Source of the DNA: Poecilobothrus nobilitatus | Taxonomy: Eukaryota; Arthropoda; Insecta; Diptera; Dolichopodidae | Length of the DNA stretch: 64,000 nt | NCBI GenBank assembly: GCA_947095535.1 | Contig: OX352773.1 | Span: 104,981,948-105,045,947, forward strand | Direction: 5' to 3' | Shown: positions 11,225-22,003 of the stretch, in pieces | Position numbering within the stretch: position 1 is the stretch's first letter | Layout: each line of letters opens with the position of its first letter | Position numbers and translations under genes: made by a program | Notes under the pieces: model-generated | The model's input: the letters and a program-made list of their open reading frames with translations, nothing else | Database searches by the model: none | What the model was told of the DNA's origin: nothing

Positions 11225-11800
11225 TACAATAGTTCAATCTGGGTAGTACCAAAAAAAATAAGACAATATAGGGAAGTTGCACAACCAATGACCAAATACC
11301 TAAAAAAGGGTAGCAAAATTAATTTAAAAGACCCATTATATGTAGAATCATTACAAAAATTAAAAGAACTAATAACCAGTCACCTGTACTTCGTTATCTC
11401 GAAAAGAAATTCATATTAGTGACAGACGTTTCAATCCACGCCATTAGTACCGTCCTATAGCAAGATGGTCACCCCGTCTCTTACGCAAGCAGAACTTTGA
11501 ACGACCACGAGATCAAATATTCCACTATAGAAAAGGAACTTTCGGCTATTATTTGGGCGACTAAGTATTATAGACCTTACATATACGGAACTAAACTCAC
11601 TATCAAAACCGACCATCATCCTCTAGTTTGGCTCAGTTCTCTAAAAGAAGCTAATTTCAAACTGCAATGATGGAAGATCAGACTAAACGAATACGACTTT
11701 AATATTGAATATTTAAAAGGCAAAGAGAACAAAGTGGCCAACTTTCTCAGTAGAATCAATAAAGAAACTTGCGAAATTAACACTTTAGAATGTAACGGGA
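11225..11800 (+). pseudogene. Gypsy-type retroelement RT end and RNase H
   Basis: Plus-strand frames show VAQPMTKYLKKGSKINLKDP (RT connection), [52 protein letters not shown] and LNEYDFNIEYLKGKENKVA. These are the standard Ty3/gypsy RNase H landmarks in order (E in IEKEL, D in KTDH). Several stops and frame changes are present. Everything upstream (5' LTR, gag, protease, most of RT) is missing; the boundary is near 11225. Confidence 0.85.
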
Positions 11801-12740
11801 AATTCAAAATACCCTTTCAAACAGTAAAAAAACGTAAAATACCTCTTATTAGTCCGATATGGAATGAACCCGAAACCATAGAAAGGATGAAAAAATTTGC
11901 TCGCGTAAAACCACGCACCACGCGAAACCACGCGAAGTAAACATCCTAGAAAAAAGTGATTTTGAAATGGCAACCATTCACAGTGGCGTCGAAAATCTAG
12001 GGCACCATTTTCCATTATCAGAAAACATTATCAATAAATAGCTCTGTCAAATCCACTTAGTGAAAATGATAGGAAATATGATAGGAAATCAATAAATATA
12101 AATTCGAAATTACTGAAACGCCCTCTATGCCAAACGAAATTTTGCACGGAGATCTCTTCTTTTGTTACAAAGAAGTATTTCTCACCTTAGTTGACAAATT
12201 TGCAAAACATCTTATAATACAAAGATTAAATGACCGTAACGCAATCACCATAATACACTCACTAAAGAATCGATTTTCCATCTTTGGAAAACCACAAAAG
12301 ATCGTATTCGATAACGAATTAAATAGTGTAAATATAAAAGATTTCATGAGAGAAGAAGGTGTCGAAGTACATTTCACATCACCTCGCTCTCATTCCGGGA
12401 ATTCAGTAATCGAAAGAGATCACGGAACAATTAATGAACACCTAAGAATCCTAGAAGCCCAAAGTTCCAAACTATCCTTATTAGATAAAATCTTATTTGC
12501 TGCAGAAAGCTATAACAATACAATTCACTTAGTAACGTTAACAAGACCAGTTGATTTTGTAAAAAATAAAGTTTCAGACCTCGCCATAATAAAAGAAAGA
12601 CTAGAAAAAAACAAGAATAAGATTATAGAAAAATTGAATGAAAATAGGCAAACATTCGTACCAAGAACTAACTCAGAAATCCTTATTAAAACCCCGACGC
12701 AGCTAGATATAAGCATAAATCCAAATATATTAAATTAAAC
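11800..12740 (+). pseudogene. Gypsy-type integrase, broken
   Basis: The zinc-binding N-terminal part is decayed (11800-12120). The catalytic core is open from 12127 to 12738, with LTLVDKFAKHLIIQRLND (first D), KPQKIVFDNELNSVNIKDF (second D) and HFTSPRSHSGNSVIERDHGT (E). A C-terminal basic stretch (RLEKNKNKIIEKLNENRQ) follows. The order after RNase H is that of a Ty3/gypsy pol. Catalytic residues are retained in this frame but the polyprotein upstream is interrupted, so it is not functional. Confidence 0.85.
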
Positions 12741-13029
12741 ACCAAACGCAAAGACAATAAACTAAAAGACTCTAGAAATAAGAACATGCATCCAACACGA
12801 ATCAAAAGAAACTTTAAATTTTTTGTAGGGAAAAACGGAAACAACGTTCAACCTAACATCAGCATTAAACCAAATACAACAAAATCTAAAAACCGTTTTT
12901 TCTGAAACTAAAGACAGATTATTAATACAACAATTAGAAGCTCTAATCAAAAAAACCGATTACAATATCAGAACAATTAATTTACATAGACATAAACTAA
13001 TCCACGTCATAAACTAATTAACCTAGGAG

Positions 13030-13651
13030 GAAGAGTGGTGAGCTGGCTTTTTGGCATAATGGACAATCAAGACAGAATTGAAATTCAAGAACGTCTAAGC
13101 TCTATCGACTATAACAACCATGACAGTATAACAAATTTAAACAAACAAATAAAAATAAACACTGACCTACAGAACAATATTTAAATTTTAAACAACCGAA
13201 TAAAAGAAAACGAATGTTTAGTTTTAAAAACTTTAAACCAAACCACAGATATTACAAGATCAAGTATAAAAAATTTACATTTTCTGTCCTTACTAACAGA
13301 CATAAATCTGCTAAACTCCGAAGTAGAAAAAATCCAATAAAACATAATGTTCGCTAAACAAGGCATTATGAGTCAGTCAATTTTAACAAATGACGAAATA
13401 AACAATTACAATATTGACGTTTTCAAATATAAGGAAATTAAAAGCTCTTTACTAAAATTCGATAATAAAATAATTTTTGTTATATCTATTCCTAATGTTA
13501 CGCCACAAACCGCCACCAAATTCAAAATAATATCACTTCCAAATAAAAAATTCGAAGAAATTTCAATCGAAAATTCGAACATAATAGTAGTATAATATAC
13601 TAGTAGTATAATAGTAGTATAATACAACAACCAATATTTTGTAGATAATAA
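13030..13651 (+). pseudogene. Errantivirus-like env, 5' part, interrupted by P-like element
   Basis: Downstream of pol, plus-strand frames contain VSWLFGIMD after a decayed cleavage region, heptad-rich helices (SSIDYNNHDSITNLNKQI; SLLTDINLLNSEVEKIQ), QGIMSQSILTNDEINNYNI and FVISIPNVTPQTATKFKI. This resembles the F-like env protein of insect gypsy/errantiviruses. Stops at about 13184 and 13338 break it. The frame is cut at 13651 by a 2.6-kb insertion and its continuation resumes at 16286. Described only as an old, broken copy. Confidence 0.75.
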
Positions 13652-14167
13652 CATAAAGTAACTATATACATAGAGAACTCACGTAGAAAAAAAAATCGTA
13701 GTCAATTTCATTGATTTAAAATCACCCCAAGATCATATTTGGGGATATTACTTAAAAAGATGACCGTATTTTTGGTATACCATCAAATAACATAAGAAAA
13801 ACATAACAAAAAAAAATTTTTTCATTCATTCAGTTCATAATTCATTTTCTTCGGACTGATTTCTTTTTTTCTCTAAAAATTGATTTTATATTGTTACATA
13901 CATGCATACATACATATTCATGTATGCATCCGAAACAAATCTTTTTATAATTTTAAAATGGAATTTTATAGATCTCATAAATAATAACTCTACACAACAC
14001 ATAATATTTGAAGGCCAACAAAATTTTATTATAATATTGCAAGTGTGATGTAAATTGTAATGGAGATCTATTTGTTTTTATATTTTTCTTTTGTTTAGAA
14101 GATATTATATAAAAATTAAAAAATATTTTTGGCTGGAATATTGAAATTTTCTAAAATATTGGTATTA

Positions 14168-14189
14168 ACCTTTGTGGACCCACAAAGGT
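14168..14189. repeat. 9-bp hairpin inside the P-like element
   Basis: ACCTTTGTG (14168-14176) and CACAAAGGT (14181-14189) are exact inverted repeats around a 4-base loop. It may be an internal structure of the element; no other role is suggested. Confidence 0.6.
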
Positions 14190-15329
14190 ATAGTTAAGAT
14201 CAAATTTACTGAATGTATAATTGCATATGTATATTAAAGCTGGTTTTCATTAGACCGATATATCCACGAAAACGTTAGAGCATAGGCAAAACATACAAAA
14301 GTGATATGTATTTGAAAGAGATTAAGCTAAAAAAAATAACCATGAAACATTTGAAAATATCCAAGAAAGTGACCATAAATATCCACATATCTACATATGT
14401 ATGCAAAAATTGTATATCTTACAAAAAAATTTCTACTAGATACCATGGCATTTAAATTTTGAAGTGTCAACAAAATAAACAAATATCCAAATTTTATTTT
14501 TTAGTGAGAAACTATATTAAAATGACTATATTATCGGTATAAAAATATTATTAATAAACTATGTATATATTTTTAACAACTTTATAAATAAAAAATTTTA
14601 AATTTTTAACTAAATACGAATATAAACATTAATAAAGTAGGTTATGTACAATTTTAACTGTCAAAGTGTTGCTGTAAAATTTTTTAAAAATATAATTTTT
14701 TTTCTCCCTCTTTCCCTATGGCAGTGCACTATATTTTTCTCTTTCTAAAGTTGCGACAATATCCATGAAATTTCTCATGACAACCAGCCTTTATGACTAT
14801 AGATAGATATGTAATTCTTTCTAGATAGCGGAATTCTTAAAAGTATTTTTTGATATTGAATGAGGTATGTAGTCATATTAAAATATTTCTGTTAATAGTT
14901 AGTCATATTAAAAAACAGAATTTAAAAATTTTAAAAATTAAGAAGGTATTTTTTTAAAGAAAAAACATTCTGCACAAAGGGGTTAAACAACTTACCATAT
15001 CTTTACAAAAAAAAAATTTAATCAAGAAGATACAACTACATAAACAACAAAAAAGTTATTTTAATGCACGATATTTATATTATAACAACGCCTTTACACT
15101 TACAAGCCATTCACATTCAACGAAAACTTTAAAAAAAGACTATTTGCGTACAAAATAAATTGAGTGTTCCTATCCGGCTTATAAGATATTTAGGTGTTGT
15201 TATAAAATATTTTAAAATTTTTTATGATCATATCTATAAAGATATTCCTCTCGTAACACTTTTAAATTTTATTTTTAGAATATAAAATACAGAATACAGA
15301 TATTCGTCTTGTAACACTTTTAGAAATTA

Positions 15330-15566
15330 TTAAATAAATTTGAGAAGTTTGTTCGATATTGGTGTTATAATACGGGCAATGTGATCAAACTTTAGCCAAA
15401 GTCTTTTCGTTGCTAGAAATAACATGTGATAAACCATTTTGTAATTATAATAATAAAACATTTTTTGCTTATTCGATTTTCCCCATCTTATTAAATCACT
15501 TAGAAATACATTAATGGATTCCGATTTAAAAACCTCAGATGGTATTAAAAGTTTTAAAGTTCTCAT
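15330..15566 (-). other. Unassigned open frame inside the P-like element
   Basis: A 78-residue frame begins MRTLKLLIPSEVFKSESINV and contains ATKRLWLKFDHIARII. I do not recognise it. It could be a decayed piece of the element's transposase or chance. No start context or splice evidence decides. Confidence 0.25.
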
Positions 15567-16285
15567 AGAATTATGGGAAGTTTAAATAAATTGAAAAATT
15601 AAGATGTGTACCAAATTAACTAGATAACATAACCCGCATACTTTTAAAAAAATGAGATTTAAATTAGCAACACAAATATTTATTAGAACAGTGAGTGCCG
15701 CTATTAGAAATTCAAACGTCTGGTTTTAAAAATATTACTAAAGAAGTTTTCAAACATTTTTTACATATTAGTGTTTGATAAACATTTTGATTGACTCAAC
15801 AGTGGATCATTATATTCTGATAATAAATATCGATCTGATATTAAACTAAATAGCTTGTAGTTTGAATTTTTAAAATATTGTAAGATTGGCTAAAAAGAAA
15901 AAATATATTTTTAGAGGGAATGAAAATAACTTTAAATTTAAATTAATATACATATACACATTTTTGCATATTTTATACTTTTACTTGGAGATTATTTCCA
16001 GTTGTATACTTTATAATTCTTGTACCTATAGTTGGGTTATGAAAAAAACTAAAATTGATTGATAAAAAATCGAGGTAGAGTCGAGGTTTTTTCTTTTTTT
16101 AAGAAGTCGAAAAATTTATATGAAGAAATATATATAAATGTACATACATACATCAATTGACATACAAACAAAAAAAAAAAACAAAAACAAAAACTAAAAT
16201 ACGATCATGTTGATTTTACGAAATTAAAAAAACTGTTTAACTTTTTTCTTCCATGTGAATACTCTATGTATATAGTTACTTTATG

Positions 16286-16905
16286 ATAATAATGAAACTT
16301 TTTTGAAGAAGTTAAAGCCATCAGACAATTGTACTAATAGTCTCGTAAACAAAAATTATAAATATTGTGAAAAAACTATAAATAAAAATTTTCAAATAAT
16401 TGAAATATTTCCTAATTTAGTCTTAATAAAAAACTCTGAAAATGAAATTTTAATAAATAATTATGATCAGTTATTATAGTTAAATTTTATAATTTTACAA
16501 TAAAAATTAAAAATTTTGTATTCTCAAACAATGAAAAAAATGAAATATATCATATTACTATTCCAAATTATCTAAATATAAATAATCGAAGCTTGAAAAT
16601 AAATTTAAAAGATGTAAGCCTTAAGCAAATTGAAAATATAAAACAAATACATACAAGAAATTAAATATAAGAACAAACTAAATGAATTATTATATTTCTT
16701 AACATTACCATTTGTTATAATAATAATAGTTATAATTTTATATGTTTTAAAAAATAAAATAAGGAAAATCAAAAACATAAAAGAAACTAATGTCGATCGA
16801 AAAACCATCCAGGAGAATGTTGATCTTAACGATGTGGGGATCATATTCCCACGAAAAGTCAAAATCACAACGCAATCTAACTTAAACATTTTTTTTTAAC
16901 TTTTT
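16286..16905 (+). pseudogene. Errantivirus-like env, 3' part with transmembrane anchor
   Basis: The frame resumes right after the P-like element. It includes CTNSLVNKNYKYC, IIEIFPNLVLIKNSENEIL, a membrane span rich in I/V/L (about 16690-16750) followed by a basic cytoplasmic tail (KNKIRKIKN) and VGIIFPRKVKITTQ. Several stops interrupt it (near 16470, 16665, 16680). This is the ordinary C-terminal layout of an env-type fusion protein. The copy is dead. Confidence 0.75.
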
Positions 16906-17278
16906 AACTAGAATATTTTTTTAACTAAATTTTTTTATATAAAAATATTTTCACACGAAAATAATTGCTGACAAGAGTAGAATAAAAGTATATAAACCGT
17001 GGAACAAGTTAAAAAAACATTTATAATATCATCAAGATTCTTTGACTACAATTAATTAATTAAACTGAGGTTTAATTTATTTGATTAAAAGCTGAGGTTC
17101 TAATCAATAATAAAAAAAGGGAATATTATTATAATAAAATTTATAATAAAATTTATAATAAAAATAAAATAATAAATATATTTAACTTTAATAGAAATAA
17201 TAAAATTTGTAATAAGAATAATAAAATAAACATTTATAATAAATAAGTAAAAGTAACAGTAAGTCGCTGCAACCGACT
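16906..17278 (+). other. Possible 3' LTR region of the gypsy-type element
   Basis: AT-rich sequence directly after env with AAAAAAAGGG near 17113-17120, which could be a polypurine tract, and repeats of AATAAAATTTATAATAA at 17130-17240. No 5' LTR copy is in the window, so an LTR cannot be proved. Confidence 0.3.
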
Positions 17279-18425
17279 TATTTATACCCTACACCTAAAA
17301 AATTCAAATTAAATTAAAAATCCATAAGTTATTTTAGTTAGGTATTTAATATAACTAAGCTAAAAAAATAAATGCTTTTACAACCTTTGTATAAAATTTT
17401 AGATTTCTATATTTATTAAATTCGAAAATATGCTTGTTAGATCTTGGGAAGTGTGTGGAGGCACGCGGACCACCACCCCAATTCATCTCAAATTTTAGAG
17501 ACATCAACAGGGTAGAACATTCTTATATCAAATTTCAAGTTTATATATTTATTAATTTCGAAGATATGCTTGTTTGGTCTTAGGAGTTGTGTAGCAGATA
17601 CCCGAACAACCATTCTAATTCATCTTAAATTTTGGACAAATCAGGGATTCAGGAAACAACACTCTAGCACCAAACTTGAAGTTTCTATCTTTATTAATTT
17701 CGAAGATATGCTTGTTCGGTCTTGGGAGTTGTATGGGAAGTACCCGAACGACCATTCCAATTCATCTCAAATTTTAGGCAAATCAGGGATTTAGGTAACA
17801 GCACCCTCGTATCAAATTTGAAGTTCCTATCTTTATTAATTTCGAAGATATGCTTGTTCGGTTTTGGGAGTTGTATAGAAGGTACCCGAACAGCTCCTCC
17901 AATTCATCTCAAATTTTGGACAAATCAGGGATTCAGGAAACAACACCCTAGTACCAAATTTTAAGTTTCTATCTTTATTAATTTCGAATATATGCTTGTT
18001 CGGTTTTGTGATTTGTATGGGAGGTACCCGAAAAACTGCTCCAATTTATCTCAAATTTTAGGTATATCAGTGATTCAGAAAAACACACCATCGTACAAAA
18101 TTTTAAGTTTCTATCTTTATTAATTTCGAAGATATGCGTATTCGGTTTTGACAATTGTATGGGAGGTACTCGAACGCATGGTACGATTTCGCGCATTTAC
18201 AATCCCCGCCTTACCTTAGTTATTGTTAACCTACAGTATAAATTTCATCAAGATAGCATCATTATTTTTTGAGTTATCGTGCGTACGGACGGACGGACGG
18301 TCATCGCTGGCGGTGATCCTGATTCAGAATATATATACATGTCTATATCTAACTCGCTTCCTTTTGGTGGTTACAAACACCATACCAAAGTTAATATACC
18401 CTATACTTAATGTGTAGGGTATAAA
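17279..18425 (+). mobile_element. DINE-1/Helentron-like element with central tandem repeats
   Basis: The left end TTATACCCTACACCT and the right end TGTGTAGGGTATAAAA are imperfect inverted counterparts. The centre (17405-18195) is a tandem array of 141-bp units. It is followed by the typical fly block TTGAGTTATCGTGCG, ACGGACGGACGGACGG, GATTCAGAATATATATAC and a short terminal stem (ATACCCTATAC / GTGTAGGGTAT). This arrangement, with conserved flanks, a central minisatellite and a terminal hairpin, is characteristic of DINE-1 (Helentron-derived) elements in Diptera. There is no coding capacity. Confidence 0.75.
17405..18195 (+). repeat. About 5.6 tandem copies of a 141-bp unit
   Basis: The anchor TTCGAAGATATGCTTGTT recurs near 17421, 17557, 17699, 17839, 17983 and 18124, giving steps of about 136-144 bases. 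Each unit also contains TCTTGGGAGTTGTATGGGAG-type sequence, CCAATTCATCTCAAATTTT and CAGGGATTCAGGAAACA. The unit length is close to 47 codons, so long frames appear through it by chance; they are not genes. Confidence 0.9.
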
Positions 18426-18690
18426 AAAAGAAATTGATTGTTGTTATTCTCAACACAAAAGTTGCACGATAAATTCTTTTTACTATCCACTTTTTACATT
18501 AAGTTTCAGTCATCGACTAACCTTCGTAACGAGTAGACGTTTCTTTTTTAGTGCTAATCAAAAATTTAATCTATTATCTTTTTCCACTATAGTCATCCTT
18601 TTCGTTCTTATACAACTCACACTTTCATATCAAATTTAACCTAAAAAATAAAAACAAAAATTCATCTTAGTTATACATAAAAATTAAAAT
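18426..18690. other. Spacer, no gene seen
   Basis: AT-rich unique sequence between the DINE-like element and the CR1 3' end. It contains an unremarkable CAACCTTCGTAACGAG stretch and nothing that could be assigned. Confidence 0.4.
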
Positions 18691-18699
18691 TTAAATATA

Positions 18700-18960
18700 T
18701 ATAAAAAAAATTTTTTTGTGCAAAAACAACACATTTTTTTTTTTTTCCCTAAGGGAGGTGGGAATCTTCCAAAGACACAAAGAATTTCCCCTTGGTAGTG
18801 TCAGATTCTTACTGACTAAACCCACCTCCCCCTTTAGCCAATATAGTGGGATGAAACCCTTACCTGCGAACACAGTATATTGGCTAGGGAGTAGGATAGG
18901 AAAGGATAGGAAAAATGGATACGGAAACATTGAATTGGGAGTGGGACTGTAAGGAAACAA
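18700..18960 (-). mobile_element. CR1-type LINE 3' end, strongly 5'-truncated
   Basis: Minus-strand 3' UTR only. It matches the 3' UTR of the CR1-like LINE at 26770-26960 in plan: oligo-T (oligo-A on the minus strand), GGAGGTGGGAATCTT-like start, TTGGTAGTGTCAGATTC, AAACCCACCTCCCCCTTT, GGGATGAAACCCTTAC, then a repeated AGGATAGGAAA stretch. No ORF sequence remains. Typical dead-on-arrival copy. Confidence 0.7.
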
Positions 18961-19079
18961 TGAATCCGCCTATTATTATTATTTTGCTAGCAGTGACTAA
19001 AGCCGTCACAATAGTTACAACATGTAGTAGTAGTATATTACATGAGGCATCTATTGAAGGCAACCCCCACTGTCACTGT

Positions 19080-19333
19080 AGCGGCTGTTATTATTGGTAT
19101 TAATATTTTTATTAATATTATTATTATTTTACTACAGAGTCAGCGCCATCAGTGGATTATAACGTGCAGCAGTATATAACACCTTACTTGCATGATATAA
19201 CCAAAGATAGCCCCACTGTAGTAGCTATTATTATATTATTATTACTATTATTATTATAATTATTGTTATATTATTATTGTACTATTTATTATACTATTTA
19301 ATTGTACTATTATTATTATTATTATTATTATTA

Positions 19334-19374
<41 letters not shown>

Positions 19375-19800
19375 TTACCACAGAGTCAACGCCATCAGTG
19401 GATTACAACGTGCAGCAGTATATAACACCTTACTTGCATGATATAACCAAAGAGCTCCATTGTAGTAGCTATTATTTATTATTAATCATTATTATTATTA
19501 TTATTATAATTATTATTATTATTATTATTATTTTACCACAGAGTCAACGCCATCAGTGGATTACAACGTGCAGCAGTATATAACACCTTACTTGCATGAT
19601 ATAACCAAAGAGCTCCACTGTAGTAGCTATTATTTATTATTAATTATTATTATTATTATTATTATAATTATTATTATTATTATAATTATTATTATTATTA
19701 TTACTATTATTATTATTGTTACTATTATTATTATTATTGTTATTATTACTAATATTAATTATACGATATACATTATTACGATATAAAAGTACTACATATT
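19080..19800. repeat. TTA/ATT microsatellite interleaved with a 100-bp unit
   Basis: Long (TTA)n tracts separate three near-identical blocks carrying GAGTCAACGCCATCAGTGGA, TACAACGTGCAGCAGTATAT and CACCTTACTTGCATGATATA (near 19136, 19382 and 19541), with a diverged fourth around 19000-19080. The period is irregular (246, 159) because the TTA tracts vary. Apparent poly-Y, poly-I and poly-N reading frames are artefacts of the microsatellite. Confidence 0.85.
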
Positions 19801-19805
19801 TTTTA

Positions 19806-19886
19806 TTTATGACCTGACCGGGGTTTGAACCCAAGACCATTCGATTGAAAGGTTGGCGACTTAACCACTGCGCCATGAGTCAGATA
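19806..19886 (-). ncRNA. tRNA-like sequence, probably SINE head or LINE 5' promoter
   Basis: On the minus strand TGGCGCAGTGGTTAAG (A-box/D-arm, with GGCG/CGCC stem) and GGGTTCAAACCCCGG (B-box/T-arm) are clear, and CTGAC/GTCAG could close the acceptor stem. The anticodon arm is poor: ACC/GGT pairs but the rest mismatches, so no amino acid can be assigned. It therefore looks like a tRNA-derived SINE head, with the ATT tract as its tail on the minus strand, rather than a working tRNA. Confidence 0.55.
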
Positions 19887-19920
19887 ATCCTCAGATATTC
19901 TGATCCAATAATAGTGCACC

Positions 19921-21427
19921 ATGCCGAAAGAACGGCCGATCCCTTCGGGGAATCGGTTTACAGATTTGCAGGATGATGACACAGGCCAACCTGGCCCAAA
20001 ACCAAAACGAGGAAGAGGTAAAGATATTACAAGCGATGTCTTCCCAATCCTACCTCAGGTAAATTTAAATCAACAAAAATGTCCCAAATGCGTCGTTATC
20101 GAATCCACCCAAAAAGACAAACCACTTTCTTCATTCAGTGTATTTGCCAAAAAAAAGGCACTAGACTGTATTAGTACCGAAATTGATTCCGTAAGCCTTC
20201 TTCGTGATGGCAATCTTCTTGTACTCACCAAATCCCAAAAAGTGGCAGACAAATTCCTCAATACAAAAAATTTTGGTGGTTTATGTACCATAACAGCTAA
20301 ACTTCATGCTACACTGAACTCCACAAAAGGCACAATATTTGATAGGAATTTAATTCCAACAACTGAAGAAGAAATATTAAATGATCTCAAAAATCAGGGT
20401 GTTACTAATGTCTACAAAATTTTCTAAATTAATTGATAACAAAAATGTTTATACTGCCCTTATTCTGCTCACTTTTGACTCCTACACGGTTCTAAAAAAA
20501 ATTGACATCGCTTGGTATCAAGTTAAAGTTCAGGAATATTTCCCAAATCCCATGAGATGCAAAAAATGTCAGCTCCTCGGACATACTGCAAACAAATGTA
20601 ACAATCCATCAAGCTGTGTTAATTGCAATCTTCCACCACACTCACCACTGCCATGCACTCGAACACTCTGTTCTAATTGCCTTGGAGATCATCCATCTTC
20701 CTTCAACAAATGCCCCAAATTCTTGCAACAAAGAGAAATCTTAAAAATAAAAACACAAAATAAATGCAGCTTTGGTGAAGCGCTAAAAACTTATAATCAG
20801 AATAATTTAAAAACAACAAATAATTCACAAACCTTCTCCTTTATTATTATAAATAGTACATCACAACAAACGAATATTGCAGCATCCAAGCAAAACTCAA
20901 ATATTCCAAAAAAACTTGATGAATCACCTCTTTCTCCTTCTAATAAACAAAATAAAAATTCACTAATTGACAAACAGAATAAAAATTTAATTGATAATGC
21001 AAATAAAAATCTAACCTTAAATTTTCCAACTAATAATTCTTCTTCTCTTTCTCCTTCAACTTGCAATAAAATTCAAAGCACTTCTATATTATCTCAAAAT
21101 AATGTGTCTCCTTCTTTTACATTAAATCAAACAACATATAATGATAATCAAATGCAAAGTTTTAATTCTTCTTTTCTCACTCCTACAAATAATCAAACAG
21201 AAATCAATAACAATCACTCTCAATGCACTAATTTCACCAATATAGAAAAAGATAACCCTACTTTCAACAATAACTCATCTGCAAACCTGCAAGACAAGAA
21301 CTTTTCACTCAAATTTTTTCACTCAATCAAACCGACTCAATCCAACTTAGTTTTGAACAAATCAAACTCAAAAAATACAAATTCACCTGTTTTATCGGTA
21401 CAACTCTCAGACAGTTCTGACAATTAA
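19921..21427 (+). pseudogene. I-clade LINE ORF1 (gag-like, three CCHC knuckles), one frameshift
   Basis: The RNA-binding ORF1 protein packages the LINE RNA. It starts MPKERPIPSGNRFTDLQ with a basic KPKRGRGK stretch, has an RRM-like middle (SVSLLRDGNLLVLTKSQKVA) and reaches GVTNVYKIF, where a +1 change at a short A/T run (about 20415-20425) moves the reading to the next frame. That frame continues with FDSYTVLKKIDIAWYQVKV, YFPNPMRCKKCQLLGHTANKC, CVNCNLPPHSPLPC and CSNCLGDHPSSFNKCPKF (three zinc knuckles). A long Asn/Ser/Thr-rich low-complexity tail runs to 21427. With the frameshift counted, the length (about 500 residues) is normal for I-type ORF1. Confidence 0.85.
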
Positions 21428-21547
21428 ATTTTAACTTTTCAAAACAATTTAATATGTATACAATTGGACCTTTTACCACTTTAGTCTTAATAGTAAATTT
21501 AGAATAGTTAACAACAATTTTCTTAATTTTTACATACACTAATAATT

Positions 21548-21870
21548 ATGTATTATTATGTGCTCATACATTATATTAAGTTATTTAATAAAATTTTTTG
21601 TTTGATAATAGGTCGCACCTTTTTAGCTTTACTCTTTTACTTCTTCGTTTCCAACATTTTTAGTTGTTTAATGCATATTATTCTCAACAAGAATAATCAT
21701 GTCTATTATACCAAAAAATCAATTTTATTTCTAAACAAACAAATTAGTTTCCGTTTCAAACCTAAACAATTCAGTTCTCTCGCATTATGTATTATTATGT
21801 ACTTATGCATTGTACTAATTTATTTAATAAGAATTTTTTGTTCGATATCAGATCGAGCCGTTTTGCTTTT
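21548..21870 (+). repeat. Imperfect duplication in the ORF1-ORF2 linker
   Basis: TATTATTATGTGCTCATACA to GGTCGCACCTTTTTAGC (21548-21625) recurs as TATTATTATGTACTTATGCA to GATCGAGCCGTTTTGC (21788-21868), about 240 bases apart. The linker between ORF1 and ORF2 is thus partly a tandem duplication. Open frames across it are not supported as genes. Confidence 0.65.
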
Positions 21871-22003
21871 CTTCAATAAAAAAAAAATATATAACAACTC
21901 ACACTATTTGCTATTTTAATAATAACAAACTTTGTGTGTTTATAAATATTTACTTTTAGTAATTTTATATTTTTCATTTTTTATATTTATTTTTAAAAAT
22001 AAA

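Larger units (their letters stand above)
13652..16285. mobile_element. P-like TIR element inserted in env, 2,634 bp
   Basis: The left end CATAAAGTAACTATATACAT (13652 onward) is repeated inverted at the right end (16285 backward), about 24 bp with one or two differences inward. Flanking direct repeat: ATAATAA on both sides (13645-13651 and 16286-16292), or GATAATAA if the terminal C/G is shared. The env reading frame continues directly across the insertion when it is ignored, which fixes the boundaries. The first 11 TIR bases are the same as in the element at 32596-35354, which contains a P-superfamily transposase piece. Inside, only one weak minus-strand frame (15566-15330) exists, so it is probably non-autonomous. 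Confidence 0.85.

Noticed and set aside
17570..18196. Open frames running through the 141-bp repeats
   Set aside because: The unit is near a multiple of three, so frames stay open by chance. They occur on both strands and contain no domain.
19302..19876. Long frames of poly-Tyr, poly-Ile and poly-Asn
   Set aside because: They are translations of the TTA/ATT microsatellite in different frames and have no gene-like composition.
19806..19886. Functional tRNA gene
   Set aside because: A and B boxes are good but the anticodon stem does not close properly and no anticodon can be assigned.
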